Below, piece after piece: positions 44,288 to 53,146 of a stretch of DNA of 64,000 nucleotides. The translations under genes were made by a program, and so were the position numbers. The stretch comes from Microvirga sp. BSC39 (GTDB taxonomy: Bacteria; Pseudomonadota; Alphaproteobacteria; Rhizobiales; Beijerinckiaceae): assembly GCF_000739015.1 (NCBI RefSeq), contig NZ_JPUG01000066.1, forward strand, positions 1 to 64,000. Direction: 5' to 3'. Each line of letters opens with the position of its first letter. Positions within the stretch are counted from its first letter, which is position 1. Below the pieces are notes generated by a model that worked only from the letters and a program-made list of their open reading frames with translations, was not told the DNA's origin and made no database searches.

Positions 44288-46432
44288 TCATGCAGCCTGC
44301 TGCGCTTGATCAGCATTGGCGATGGGTAGGTCGAAGGTGAACAGGGAACCTGCCGCCTCGTAGCTCTCAACTTGGATCTCGCCTCCATGGAGGTGCATGA
44401 TCCTCTGGGCAAAGTTCAGGCCGATGCCGGTACCGGCGATTCCCGAGGCTGTGCTGGCGCGATAGAAGCGCTCGAAGATCTTCGGCAGTTCGCCCGCCGG
44501 AATTCCAATGCCCCAATCCCGAACGGAACAATAGGCACGCGAGCCGTCCATCCAAATCTTGATCTCGACGACGGGCGAGGTCCCGGAATACTTGATGGCG
44601 TTGGACAGAAGGTTCACCACCACCTGCTCGATCAACATGCCGTCGCAATACACCCGGACGGGAACGTCCGGCACGTCGAAGCGGATGTCGGCTTGGGAAC
44701 TGACCTACCTCTGCCGCTCACAGATATCCATGACGAGATGGGTGAGATCATACGAGGCGGGGTTCAGTTCGATCGTTCCGGCATCGAGCTTGGCCGCATT
44801 CAGCACGCTGTCCACCAGGCGGGTCAGCCTCGTTCCCGCGTTGCGGATCTTCTGGACCCGGGTGACGAGCTCGTCCTGGGTGAGAGCCGAACCGCGCCGC
44901 AGGATGCGTTGCGCGCTCGAGTCGAGGATGGCGAGCGGCGTCCGGAACTGGTGGGATACCATCGACACGAAGGTGCGATAGGCATTCGTCGTCTCGCGCT
45001 CGCGCTCCAGGGCCGATTCGAGGGCCTTGGCGGCCTGCTTATAGGCGCTGATATCGGTCAAGCGGACAAAGATCGTGGCTCCGTCGGCCTTCGTGAGGGA
45101 GAGCCGTTGCCAGGTGTCCTTCTTCACCAGGAGATCGTACTCGATTTCCTCGAAGGGCACCTGGGCTTTCACGAGGCGAAGATCGGCTCCCTCGCACATG
45201 GCGAAGCAGCGCAGGAACACGGGCAGGCTCATGTCCTCGTTGCACCAGAGCGACACGGGAGCCGCCGCCCAGATCTGCTCATTGGCGAAGAGGAGCTTTC
45301 CCGTCCAATCGAAAGCCGCAAAACCCTCGGAAGCCGAATTGATCGCTGCGATCAGGCGGCGCTCGGCCTGGCGCAGGGCTGGGGTTCTCTGGAGAACCTT
45401 GATCTCAAGATCGAAGTTCTGCCGCTCAGCCTGCTTGCGTGCAAGCCACTGCTCCGTCACATCCCGGATAAAGGCAATTCCAAGCTTGCGCTCCGCCATG
45501 AGGATGGGGAAGCTGTTGATCTCCAAACAGCGCTCATGACCTTCCGAAGTCACCGCCTCGTGCTCCAGGACCGAGCTCGCGCCTTCGGTGGCATTGGTGA
45601 GGACCTCGACGATCTCGGTCCTGCCGAACAGGCGGTCCAGATTCTCCATCCGCTGTCCGATTGCCTGGTCCGGCTTGATGTTCAGCAGATCCTCCATGCC
45701 TGGGTTCCAGAGCAGGCACCGAAGCTGACCGTCGAACATGATGATGCCCTGGTTGCTGATGTTGTTGATCACCAGGTCGGACAACTCCTGCTCCTGCTTG
45801 AGCAGCTGCTTGGCCTGACTTGCCTCCTGAACGCCCTTGAAGAGGCGTATCAGAAGGAAGGCGGCGCTCAGAACAATTCCCATGAGGAAGGCGAAGCCTT
45901 CGAAGATCACCTGCAGATAGCTGGAGCGCTTCAAAGCAACCTGATCATGGCTGAGCGCGACCATCTGATTGGCGGCGTCCCTGAGCCTGTAGGCGAGCTG
46001 CATCATCTGCTCGCGCAGAAGCACCGCGGCCTGAGGGTCGATCCCGTTCTGCAGGAGCGGCTCGGCTATTGTGAGCTGAAGGTAGGCGCCCTTGAGGTCG
46101 CCTGCGATACCAATGTCCTCCATCAGCTTGCCTTGGCGTCCCTCCAGCAGAACCGACAGGCGGCTGATCAGAATGCTGGTTCTAAAGCCCGGCTGCTGCT
46201 CCGGTGCGCTGAAGCTCCCATTCGCGGCGGCTCGGCCCAGGTTCTCCGCCAGGACGGCTGCCTCGAACTGAGCCTGGGTTACGTACCAAACCGTCGAAAC
46301 GGACCCATCATTGCGAAATTCATGCTCCATCTCGAAGAGCCGCGCGACGGTGAAGCCGAGACACACGACGAGGCTTGCAGTCGCGAGAAGCGTGACCAAT
46401 GCAGTCTTATAGCGATGCAAGCTGAACCGCAT
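44288..46432 (-). pseudogene. PAS-containing sensor histidine kinase interrupted by an in-frame TAG
   Basis: From ATG 46432 the frame encodes a transmembrane helix (about 9-30), a periplasmic domain, a second helix (about 172-195), two PAS domains and a HisKA domain with His494 in VSHQFRTP, then stops at TAG (44707-44705) after ICERQR. The same reading frame continues without any shift: VSSQADIRFDVPDVP, then a full HATPase_c domain with N-box EQVVVNLLSNAIKYSG, G1 DWGIGIP and G2 GTGIGLNFAQRI, ending at 44288. A single amber codon thus separates His from ATP-binding domain. It may be a real null mutation, a sequencing error, or a read-through. Two bases separate it from the upstream periplasmic gene. 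Confidence 0.85.
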
Positions 46433-46434
46433 GG

Positions 46435-46929
46435 CTATTCGATGTGAAGCTTGTTGAGCTGCCAGACCCAGCGGGCATCATATCTGGCGTCCTGCAGAAC
46501 TTTGTGGTGGTCTCTCGGATAAGCGATCCACAAAGGTCCCTTGTCGCGGATCGTCAGCACGCGGCCGTCCACCTTGATGGCGAGTAACGGCCCGAATCCA
46601 AGATCCTCGATGGGAATGACCGAGACATAGTTGTTCAGGGCAGATGCTCTCAGGCTCTTTCCGCGGCCTCCTACCCTTTCCAGCAATGCGCGAAGCGGAA
46701 TCCTCTCGAACAGCTGGGGCACCTCGGACAGCTCCCATCGTGTCGCAAACGATGGCCTGCCGAGCGCCTCCAGCATTTCCATATCGAACAGCGCGGCGCC
46801 GTTGCTATTGGTCCGCTCGATCTTGCCGGATACGGTCAAGACGACAGGCCCCTTGGGCAGCGGCAGCGGCTCCGTCGCGTAAGACAGGCCGCCAATGCCC
46901 ATGGCTATTGAAAAAGACAGAAGCCACAT
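46435..46929 (-). CDS. Exported molybdopterin-oxidoreductase-like (SUOX/YedY-fold) protein, short
   Basis: 164 residues. Signal peptide (LLSFSIAMGIGGLSYA), then a domain like the oxidoreductase Mo-binding fold: VVLTVSGKIERTN, MEMLEALGRPSFATRWE, LRALLERVGG, IPIEDLGFGPLLAIKVDGR and KGPLWIAYPRD. The catalytic Mo-ligand Cys of true sulfite-oxidase-type enzymes is missing, so it is more likely a ligand-binding sensor partner. It is the first gene of an operon with the kinase and the REC-PAS-LuxR regulator, which suggests it feeds the kinase periplasmic domain. Confidence 0.65.
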   Translation of the reverse strand: MWLLSFSIAMGIGGLSYATEPLPLPKGPVVLTVSGKIERTNSNGAALFDMEMLEALGRPSFATRWELSEVPQLFERIPLRALLERVGGRGKSLRASALNNYVSVIPIEDLGFGPLLAIKVDGRVLTIRDKGPLWIAYPRDHHKVLQDARYDARWVWQLNKLHIE

Positions 46930-47230
46930 GGAGAAAAGATATCAAGCAGGATCTCAATGAAAACGGCCCTGTGATGAATAATTTATAGGTAAACATCAAT
47001 TATTAAACAACTTAGACCCAAGTATTCATAAATTTTCGTACCAAATAGTCATTTTATATGTTTATGTTTGCTTCGAGATCCGGCTGCGCTTTCGCCGTTT
47101 TCTGGGCCGCCCGGCCGAGTCCTCATCGGCAACCTACCTGTTAAGGTTGGCAAGCTTGGCCGCAAGAGTTATACTGCAATCGGATCGCCAAAGGATTGCT
47201 GTCGGCCTATCGGCCCAACAGGAGATAAAA
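46930..47230. other. Divergent intergenic region, AT-rich
   Basis: Holds the promoters of the signalling operon (leftward) and of the BA14K gene (rightward). The part 46970-47060 is clearly AT-rich. A small hairpin CAACCT/AGGTTG (47130-47149) lies about 80 bases before the BA14K start. No gene is seen. Confidence 0.5.
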
Positions 47231-47644
47231 ATGCGCAAGTTCATGACAGCCTTGCTGGGTGTGGCCATGTTTGCCCCGGTCATCCCGGCCAGCGCAACCC
47301 CCGTTCAGACACGCCCCCTGCCCCGAGTCGAGCAAGCCTACCCGAACGAGGGCTATGCTCAATACTATCGTCGTGGGTACCGCCCATACTATCGTGACCG
47401 GTACTACTACCGCCGCGACAATGGCGCTGCCGTTGCGGCGGGCGTTGCCGGCCTTGCTGCTGGCGCCCTGATCGCCGGCGCGATCGCCAGCCAAGCTCAG
47501 GCTCAGCCGGCCGCGCCGCAGCCTCCCGGCGTGGTCGATCCGCAGGTCGCGGCCTACTGCGCCCGCAAGTACCGCTCCTATGACCCCGCAACCGGAACCT
47601 TCCTTGCGACGAACGGAATGCGATACGTCTGCACCTACCCGTAA
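47231..47644 (+). CDS. BA14K family secreted protein
   Basis: 137 residues. Signal peptide (FMTALLGVAMFAPVIPASA), a Tyr/Arg-rich region (QYYRRGYRPYYRDRYYYRR), an Ala/Gly hydrophobic segment (AAVAAGVAGLAAGALIAGAIA) and the C-terminal BA14K motif (VAAYCARKYRSYDPATGTFLA, in parts, with NGMRYVC). BA14K-like proteins are immunoreactive, lectin-like envelope proteins of Hyphomicrobiales. AGGAGA precedes ATG at 47231. Confidence 0.9.
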   Translation: MRKFMTALLGVAMFAPVIPASATPVQTRPLPRVEQAYPNEGYAQYYRRGYRPYYRDRYYYRRDNGAAVAAGVAGLAAGALIAGAIASQAQAQPAAPQPPGVVDPQVAAYCARKYRSYDPATGTFLATNGMRYVCTYP

Positions 47645-47667
47645 TTCTCAGCAAGACGTCTCTTCTC

Positions 47668-47699
47668 AAGCCCTGCGGCAGTCCCCTGCCGCAGGGCTT
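47668..47699. terminator. Perfect 14-bp hairpin after the BA14K gene
   Basis: AAGCCCTGCGGCAG-TCCC-CTGCCGCAGGGCTT followed by CTGCTTAT: very stable stem, weak U-tail. Likely terminator or mRNA 3' stabiliser for BA14K. Confidence 0.7.
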
Positions 47700-47817
47700 C
47701 TGCTTATGTCGCCCGCCTCTTATCCGTGGGCCTTTAACTCGCGGGGATATGCCTTAGAACAAGACGCAAGGCCGGCAAGATGCCCAACACCGAAACAGAA
47801 GGCTCAAGAACAGCTCC

Positions 47818-48093
47818 ATGGCTCAAGATTCTGACAACGGCGGAACAGTCATTCCTCCCACCGAAGCCGCTATCCTGACTTCCGGCAACATGACGGATCT
47901 CGAGCTGATCCTTCCGGATATGGGCGACAGCGACCTGCCGGAGATTGCGATTTTTCTCGTGGCCTGCGCCATGCGCTTTCACAGCGATCCCGACTTCGTT
48001 CAGGAGCAGTTGGAATGGCTCGTCCAGGCTCATGATGCCGAGGTGGACGAAGGGATGAAGCCGGACCAGCTGAACTCCGCCAACGACGATTGA
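47818..48093 (+). CDS. Small acidic hypothetical protein
   Basis: 91 residues, acidic and leucine-rich with no signal peptide: MTDLELILPDMGDSDLPEIAIFLVACAMRF, then DPDFVQEQLEWLVQAHDAEVDEG. The pattern suggests helical repeats or a small helical bundle. No family recognised. Start ATG at 47818; coding frame fills most of the gap between BA14K and the L,D-transpeptidase. Confidence 0.6.
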   Translation: MAQDSDNGGTVIPPTEAAILTSGNMTDLELILPDMGDSDLPEIAIFLVACAMRFHSDPDFVQEQLEWLVQAHDAEVDEGMKPDQLNSANDD

Positions 48094-48118
48094 TGGCCCG
48101 GCGCCTCAAGACGCTAGC

Positions 48119-49108
48119 CTAGTCGATGAACTCCACCGGAGTGCCCTTCTCGACCATCGCGGCCAATTCCTGAACATCCCAGTTGGTCAGCCGCACACAG
48201 CCGTGGGAGTAGGCTTTACCGACCTTCTCCGGCTCGGGCGTGCCGTGGATGCCGAACGACTCGATGGAGAGGTCGATCCAGGTGCTTCCCACGGGGTTGT
48301 TCGGTCCCGGCTTGATCTCGAACTTCTCCTTCGCCTTCACCCCTTTGAAGGCGTAATCCGGGTTGTAGGTGTAGTTCGGGTTCGGTGCGACGGCTCGAAC
48401 CGTATGGGACCCTTTGGGAGCAGGCTTCTCCTCGCTGCCGATGGAAGCCGGGTAGACCGCCATCACGGCACCATCCTTGGATAGGACGCGCAGGATACGC
48501 TCGCTCTTGACGATTTCGATCTTGGCCACCTTCTCCTTCGGCTTCCCGGGATCGGGTTTCGCATCCACATTGGCCACAATGATGATCGTCCCCGCCTTGT
48601 CGAAGGATTTGTCGGGGTTCAGGGCCTTGAGCAGGTCCAGGTCCATATGGAACTTCTCAGCCAGCAACTCCTCCGGGCTCGAATAGCCAAGCCGGTCGAG
48701 TTCTGCCTGCTCCTCCATCTTGTCGGGGATTTTGACGAAGGGGCCTTTCACGTCGTTGTCGGTGATGGTGTATTCGCTCAGCACCGGCTCAGCGGATGTT
48801 TCGGTGAGCTTTCTCCACACCTCTTCGTCGAGCGCTCCGTCCGGTTTGAGCTCATTGGTCTTCTGGAAGATCTTGAGCGCGTTCTGAAGGTTCTCGCCGT
48901 TGTGTCCGTCGATGACGCCGGGCGAGAATCGCGCCCGGTCGAGCAGGACTTGAGCTTTGACCAGAGCCGGATCGATCTCCTTGCCCTTGTCGCTCTTGGG
49001 CGCCCATTCGGCACCGTTCACCGCTTCCAGATTCAGCCCCTGAGGCGCAGCCAGAGCAGGTCCAAGGACGCTCAGAAATCCGAGAGCAGCATAAGCAGTC
49101 AACTTCAT
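48119..49108 (-). CDS. L,D-transpeptidase (YkuD) with peptidoglycan-binding domain
   Basis: 329 residues. Signal peptide (AYAALGFLSVLGPALA), a peptidoglycan-binding_1 repeat (about 45-100: AQVLLDRARFSPGVIDGHNG, NALKIFQKTNELKPDGALDEEVW), a linker that includes LNPDKSFDKAGTIIIVA (LysM-like), then a C-terminal YkuD catalytic domain with HGTPEP and the nucleophile in YSHGCVRL. It forms 3-3 peptide cross-links or attaches proteins to murein. GGAG precedes ATG at 49108. Confidence 0.9.
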   Translation of the reverse strand: MKLTAYAALGFLSVLGPALAAPQGLNLEAVNGAEWAPKSDKGKEIDPALVKAQVLLDRARFSPGVIDGHNGENLQNALKIFQKTNELKPDGALDEEVWRKLTETSAEPVLSEYTITDNDVKGPFVKIPDKMEEQAELDRLGYSSPEELLAEKFHMDLDLLKALNPDKSFDKAGTIIIVANVDAKPDPGKPKEKVAKIEIVKSERILRVLSKDGAVMAVYPASIGSEEKPAPKGSHTVRAVAPNPNYTYNPDYAFKGVKAKEKFEIKPGPNNPVGSTWIDLSIESFGIHGTPEPEKVGKAYSHGCVRLTNWDVQELAAMVEKGTPVEFID

Positions 49109-49171
49109 GGGAGACTCCACCGACGATGTCATGAACGACAAAGCCCGGATCGCCCTCCCTGTTCCCGCGAT

Positions 49172-49912
49172 CTACTGGCAGATCCGATAGTCTCCCTTGC
49201 GCTCGCGCAGATCGAGGTGGAGGTGATCACCGTGAGCAGCGTCGGATCCGGGGCCGAGCACCGTATTGAAGATGGGACAGGCAGCCTTCTGGATCGCAGA
49301 CTGAAAAGTCGCTTCCGGCGAGTTTTCGGACTGTGCGGCGATCGTCAGCGGAGAGCGCTTTGCAAACTCAAATCCCATGATGTCGACTCCATTGCCGAGA
49401 GCATGCTCGCTGAGCTTGGCCCCGTTGCGCTGGTCCCGGCATTGATAGGATGTTCCGATAAGAACCTTCGTCGGGGCGCTCTGGAACTGACGCTCTGCCT
49501 CGGGAGCAACCACCTCGCTCATCCAGCGCGCGAGGCTCTCGGCCACCGGACACGCCATGAGCGACGCGGGGGCAACCTCGATGCCGTTGGACAGAGACGA
49601 CAGGAGAACGGGGTTCTCGATGCTGCACCGTCCCTCCTGCACGGGAGGCCGCTTCTCGAAGCGCAATCCCAGCTTGGAAAGCCTCTCGAGACAGGCGCCA
49701 TGGGCGCTGTTCTCGTCGGCCGTCTTTTCGGCAGGCACCTCGGTTGAGGGCGGGCCGTCAGAGCCGGGCTCGGGTTCGGGCATCTCCGGCCGGTCGGGAC
49801 GCGGTGGCGGCAGCGGCGCTGTCGGTGCCTGCGCCCAGGCGGCCGACGTCAGCATCAGCAGCACAACCATGCTGGCGCTCATTCGCCTTGCCCTGCGGCC
49901 CCGAAGGTTCAT
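49172..49912 (-). CDS. Extensin-like family (M15-type) exported protein
   Basis: 246 residues. Signal peptide, then a Pro/Glu-rich linker (PLPPPRPDRPEMPEPEPG) and the extensin-like C-terminal domain: SEHALGNGVDIMGF and DAAHGDHLHLDL place His/Asp/His as in M15-type zinc D-Ala carboxypeptidases. Several Cys pairs stabilise it. Predicted periplasmic peptidoglycan-peptide hydrolase. GGAG precedes ATG at 49912. It is close behind the divergent coiled-coil gene and upstream of the L,D-transpeptidase in the same direction. Confidence 0.87.
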   Translation of the reverse strand: MNLRGRRARRMSASMVVLLMLTSAAWAQAPTAPLPPPRPDRPEMPEPEPGSDGPPSTEVPAEKTADENSAHGACLERLSKLGLRFEKRPPVQEGRCSIENPVLLSSLSNGIEVAPASLMACPVAESLARWMSEVVAPEAERQFQSAPTKVLIGTSYQCRDQRNGAKLSEHALGNGVDIMGFEFAKRSPLTIAAQSENSPEATFQSAIQKAACPIFNTVLGPGSDAAHGDHLHLDLRERKGDYRICQ

Positions 49913-50044
49913 CGCAACTCCGATCTTTTCGCCTCTCACTCCTATAACCCTCATGCGCCGAGCTTGAGTTCCCGCTCAGCCTTCTGCGCGCCTTGTTCTC
50001 CTGACGGGACGCACCAAAATCCTATGAGGATTCGAGGTCCCAGC

Positions 50045-50578
50045 ATGAGGGCGTCCCCAGGGATGAATACCGGTTCGGACAAGAGTCTGGCGATGGTCTC
50101 GGTATTGACCCAGGAGCATGAAAGCTCCTGCACGAAACGTGTCGCAGAACTTGAGGCGCGCATTGCCCGACTTCAGGCGGAACTTCAGGAAGCCGAGACC
50201 GAGCTCGAGCGGGAAAAGACCCGCCTGCCCGCACCCGGCGACTTCGTCCGCTGTCCTCTGACGAATTTCTTCGGGCGCGTGACGAAGATCACCCCGCGGC
50301 CTCACGGCCGCCCCTGGATCGAGATCGTTCCCTATCTCGGTCCCGACCTGCCCGGTCATTCGACCATGGATCTCTTCGACAGCTGGGAACTGATCGATCC
50401 TCCCTCGAAAGAGGCAGCGGCACAAGGCGAAGCCAGCGAGCTCCCGAAGCTCCCGATCATCGCTCCCTTCATGCCGGTCGCCAGGCTGATGCACAGCCCG
50501 GCACCTGCAGAGGACGAGATCGAAGTGTCGCTCCAAAGGCTCTGGTCTCCTGCCAGGGATGTTTCATCCCAGTCCTGA
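50045..50578 (+). CDS. Hypothetical coiled-coil protein
   Basis: About 177 residues with the start used. A clear coiled coil spans SCTKRVAELEARIARLQAEL and QEAETELEREKTR, followed by a small beta-rich domain (GDFVRCPLTNFFGRVTKITPRP, WIEIVPYLGPDLPG) and a C-terminal Pro/Glu-rich tail. GAGG precedes ATG 50045 at 7 bases. The TTG-initiated longer form is unlikely. Function unknown. Confidence 0.62.
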   Translation: MRASPGMNTGSDKSLAMVSVLTQEHESSCTKRVAELEARIARLQAELQEAETELEREKTRLPAPGDFVRCPLTNFFGRVTKITPRPHGRPWIEIVPYLGPDLPGHSTMDLFDSWELIDPPSKEAAAQGEASELPKLPIIAPFMPVARLMHSPAPAEDEIEVSLQRLWSPARDVSSQS

Positions 50579-50749
50579 GCCCCCGGGGAATCTGCAACAT
50601 TTCCACGCATCTCGCGTTTGCCCTCCGGCATCGCTGCCCGACGTGCCAGCGAAGCCCCCACCGCATGGCACTCGGAAGAGCTGAGCTCCTGGCCCCTTCC
50701 CTGCATCTGCCATCGCATGAGCGACCACTCGAACGATGGGACGACAGCC

Positions 50750-53026
50750 ATGGCAGAGGACGGGCAGAATGTACGGCTCCAGGTCGCGAATGCCCGACCG
50801 GACGATTCCGGGCGTGGCATCGCGCGCATGAGCCGGCAGGCCCTGGCGGAAATCGGCGTTCAGGAAGGCCAAGCCATCGAGATCATCGGAAAGCGCCATA
50901 CCACTGCCATTGCGGTCACGCCCTATGCCGAGGATGAGGGCCTCAACATCGTGCGCCTCGACGGTCTGCAACGCGTGAACGCGGGTGTCGGCAGCGGCGA
51001 TCATGTGGAGGTGAAGCGAGCCGATGTCCGCCCTGCAACCCGCGTCGTGCTGGCGCCGGCCCAGAAGGGCCTGCGCCTGCAGGGGTCCGGCGATGCGCTG
51101 AAGCGCACCTTCTATCAGCGTCCCCTCACGGCCGGCGACGTGATCTCGACCTCCGTGTACTCGCAGCGATCGGCGGATCCGCGCCTGCCGGAGGAGTTGC
51201 GCGGCATGCTCAACATCCCGGCCTACGGCCTGCAGGAGATCCGCCTCGTCGTCGTCACCACTCTACCGCGCGGCATCGTGCATGTGACGGCGGAAACCGA
51301 GATCGAGCTCCGCCCGCAATTCGAGGAGCCACGGGAAGCCCGCCGCGCCGACGTCACCTATGACGATATCGGCGGCCTCGGCAACACGGTCGATCAGCTC
51401 CGCGAGATGGTGGAGCTGCCGCTCCGACATCCCGAACTGTTCCAGCGCCTCGGCATCGACCCGCCGAAGGGCGTGCTGCTCTACGGCCCGCCCGGCACCG
51501 GCAAGACCCGGCTGGCGCGGGCCGTCGCGAACGAGACCGAGGCGCAGTTTTACCATATCGCCGGCCCCGAAATCATGGGCCGTCATTACGGCGAGTCGGA
51601 GCAGCGGCTGCGGCAGGTGTTTCAGGAAGCGCAGCAGAATGTACCGGCAATCATCTTCATCGACGAGATCGACAGTATCGCGCCCAAACGCGAGGAAGTG
51701 ACCGGCGAGGTCGAGCGGCGTATCGTGGCGCAGCTTCTCACCCTCATGGACGGATTGGAGCCGCGCCAGAACATCGTGGTGATCGGCGCCACGAACCGGC
51801 GCGAGGCCATCGACGAGGCCCTACGACGCCCGGGCCGGTTCGACCGCGAAATCGTCATCGGGGTTCCGGACGAGCCGGGCCGCCGTGAGATCCTGGGCAT
51901 TCACACCCGCGGCATGCCCTTGGCTGAGGATGTCGATCTCGCGGAGGTCGCCCGCACGACTTACGGCTTCGTCGGGGCCGATCTGGCGGCGCTCTCCCGC
52001 GAGGCGGCGATGGATTCGCTGAGGCGCATTCTGCCCGGCATCAATCTGCGGGACGGCATCCCGTCCAACGTGCTGGAGAGCCTTCAGGTCAACCGGCAGG
52101 ATTTCCTGAACGCGATGAAGCGCGTCCAGCCGTCCGCCCTGCGCGAGATCATGATCCAGGTGCCCAACGTCACCTGGGACGATATCGGGGGCGTCGAAGA
52201 GGCCCGGACACGTCTGCGTGAGGGTGTCGAACTTCCCCTCAAGAGCCCGGAATCATTCCGCCGTCTCGGGATCCGACCCGCCAAGGGCTTCCTGCTCTTC
52301 GGCCCGCCTGGAACCGGCAAGACCCTGCTGGCGAAAGCGGTCGCCCGTGAGGCCCAGGCCAATTTCGTCGCGACGAAATCCTCCGACCTCCTGTCGAAAT
52401 GGTACGGCGAGTCCGAGCAGCAGGTGTCGCGGCTCTTTGCCCGCGCCCGCCAAGTTGCCCCGACGGTCATCTTCATCGACGAGATCGACTCCCTTGCTCC
52501 CGTTCGCGGCGGCGGGCTCGGCGAGCCCGCCGTTACCGAGCGGGTGGTCAACACGATTCTGGCCGAGATGGACGGCCTCGAGGAACTGCAAGGCGTCGTC
52601 GTGCTGGCGGCGACGAACAGGCCCAATCTCATCGACCCTGCCCTGCTGCGGCCCGGCCGCTTCGACGAGCTGATCTATGTGCCGGTTCCCGATGCCAAGG
52701 GCCGGCGCCATATTCTCGGCATCCACACCAAGACGATGCCGCTCGGGCCCGACGTCGATCTGGATACGATTGCCGAACGGACCGAGCGATATACGGGAGC
52801 CGATCTCGAAGACCTGACCCGCCGGGCCGGCCTCCTCGCATTGCGGGAGTCGCTTCAAGCGCAGAGCGTGACCATGGCGCATTTCGAGCAATCCCTGCGC
52901 GAAACCCGCCCCTCCGTCACGCCTGAAATGGAGCGCGAATATGAGGAACTAGTCGGCACCCTCAAGCAGACGGGACCGCAGCGCCAACCCATCGGTTTCC
53001 TGCCCTTCAGGCAGGCTGCCGAGTAG
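50750..53026 (+). CDS. Cdc48/p97/VCP-like double AAA+ ATPase
   Basis: 758 residues: N-terminal double-psi barrel-like domain (about 5-185), then two AAA+ modules. D1 Walker A GPPGTGKT at 246-253 with IIFIDEIDSIAPKRE Walker B and the SRH RRPGRFDRE. D2 Walker A GPPGTGKT at 518-525, VIFIDEIDSLAPVRGG, and LRPGRFDELIYVPVP SRH. The D2 loop KWYGESE matches the p97 pore position. The C-terminus lacks the HbYX/Cdc48 tail. Both modules look catalytically intact. ATG at 50750 is preferred to upstream ATG 50717. Function: substrate unfolding; bacterial targets and adaptors are unknown. Alone in its operon. Confidence 0.9.
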   Translation: MAEDGQNVRLQVANARPDDSGRGIARMSRQALAEIGVQEGQAIEIIGKRHTTAIAVTPYAEDEGLNIVRLDGLQRVNAGVGSGDHVEVKRADVRPATRVVLAPAQKGLRLQGSGDALKRTFYQRPLTAGDVISTSVYSQRSADPRLPEELRGMLNIPAYGLQEIRLVVVTTLPRGIVHVTAETEIELRPQFEEPREARRADVTYDDIGGLGNTVDQLREMVELPLRHPELFQRLGIDPPKGVLLYGPPGTGKTRLARAVANETEAQFYHIAGPEIMGRHYGESEQRLRQVFQEAQQNVPAIIFIDEIDSIAPKREEVTGEVERRIVAQLLTLMDGLEPRQNIVVIGATNRREAIDEALRRPGRFDREIVIGVPDEPGRREILGIHTRGMPLAEDVDLAEVARTTYGFVGADLAALSREAAMDSLRRILPGINLRDGIPSNVLESLQVNRQDFLNAMKRVQPSALREIMIQVPNVTWDDIGGVEEARTRLREGVELPLKSPESFRRLGIRPAKGFLLFGPPGTGKTLLAKAVAREAQANFVATKSSDLLSKWYGESEQQVSRLFARARQVAPTVIFIDEIDSLAPVRGGGLGEPAVTERVVNTILAEMDGLEELQGVVVLAATNRPNLIDPALLRPGRFDELIYVPVPDAKGRRHILGIHTKTMPLGPDVDLDTIAERTERYTGADLEDLTRRAGLLALRESLQAQSVTMAHFEQSLRETRPSVTPEMEREYEELVGTLKQTGPQRQPIGFLPFRQAAE

Positions 53027-53090
53027 ACCGGGTTCAGAGAAAGAATGGCTCATGAGATTGTGCTCGTGAGCCACTTCTCTTGTAAGGCAG

Positions 53091-53130
53091 GCAAAGAAAA
53101 GGCGCGGACCCGAAGGTCCGCGCCTCTTTC
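53091..53130. terminator. Bidirectional terminator between Cdc48-like gene and secreted protein
   Basis: Ten-bp stem GGCGCGGACC/GGTCCGCGCC with CGAA loop (53101-53124), TCTTTC on the plus side and TTTTCTTTGC on the minus side. Confidence 0.85.
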
Positions 53131-53146
53131 TAAGAAGATGCAAGAC

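Noticed and set aside
44690..44720. Frameshift as the cause of the broken kinase
   Set aside because: The codon phase is identical on both sides of the stop (33 bases from TAG to the downstream GTG), so a point mutation to TAG explains it without an indel.
44372..46447. A 691-codon plus-strand open frame opposite the kinase gene
   Set aside because: Antisense shadow of the histidine kinase; no domain recognised, while the minus strand has two PAS, HisKA and ATPase motifs.
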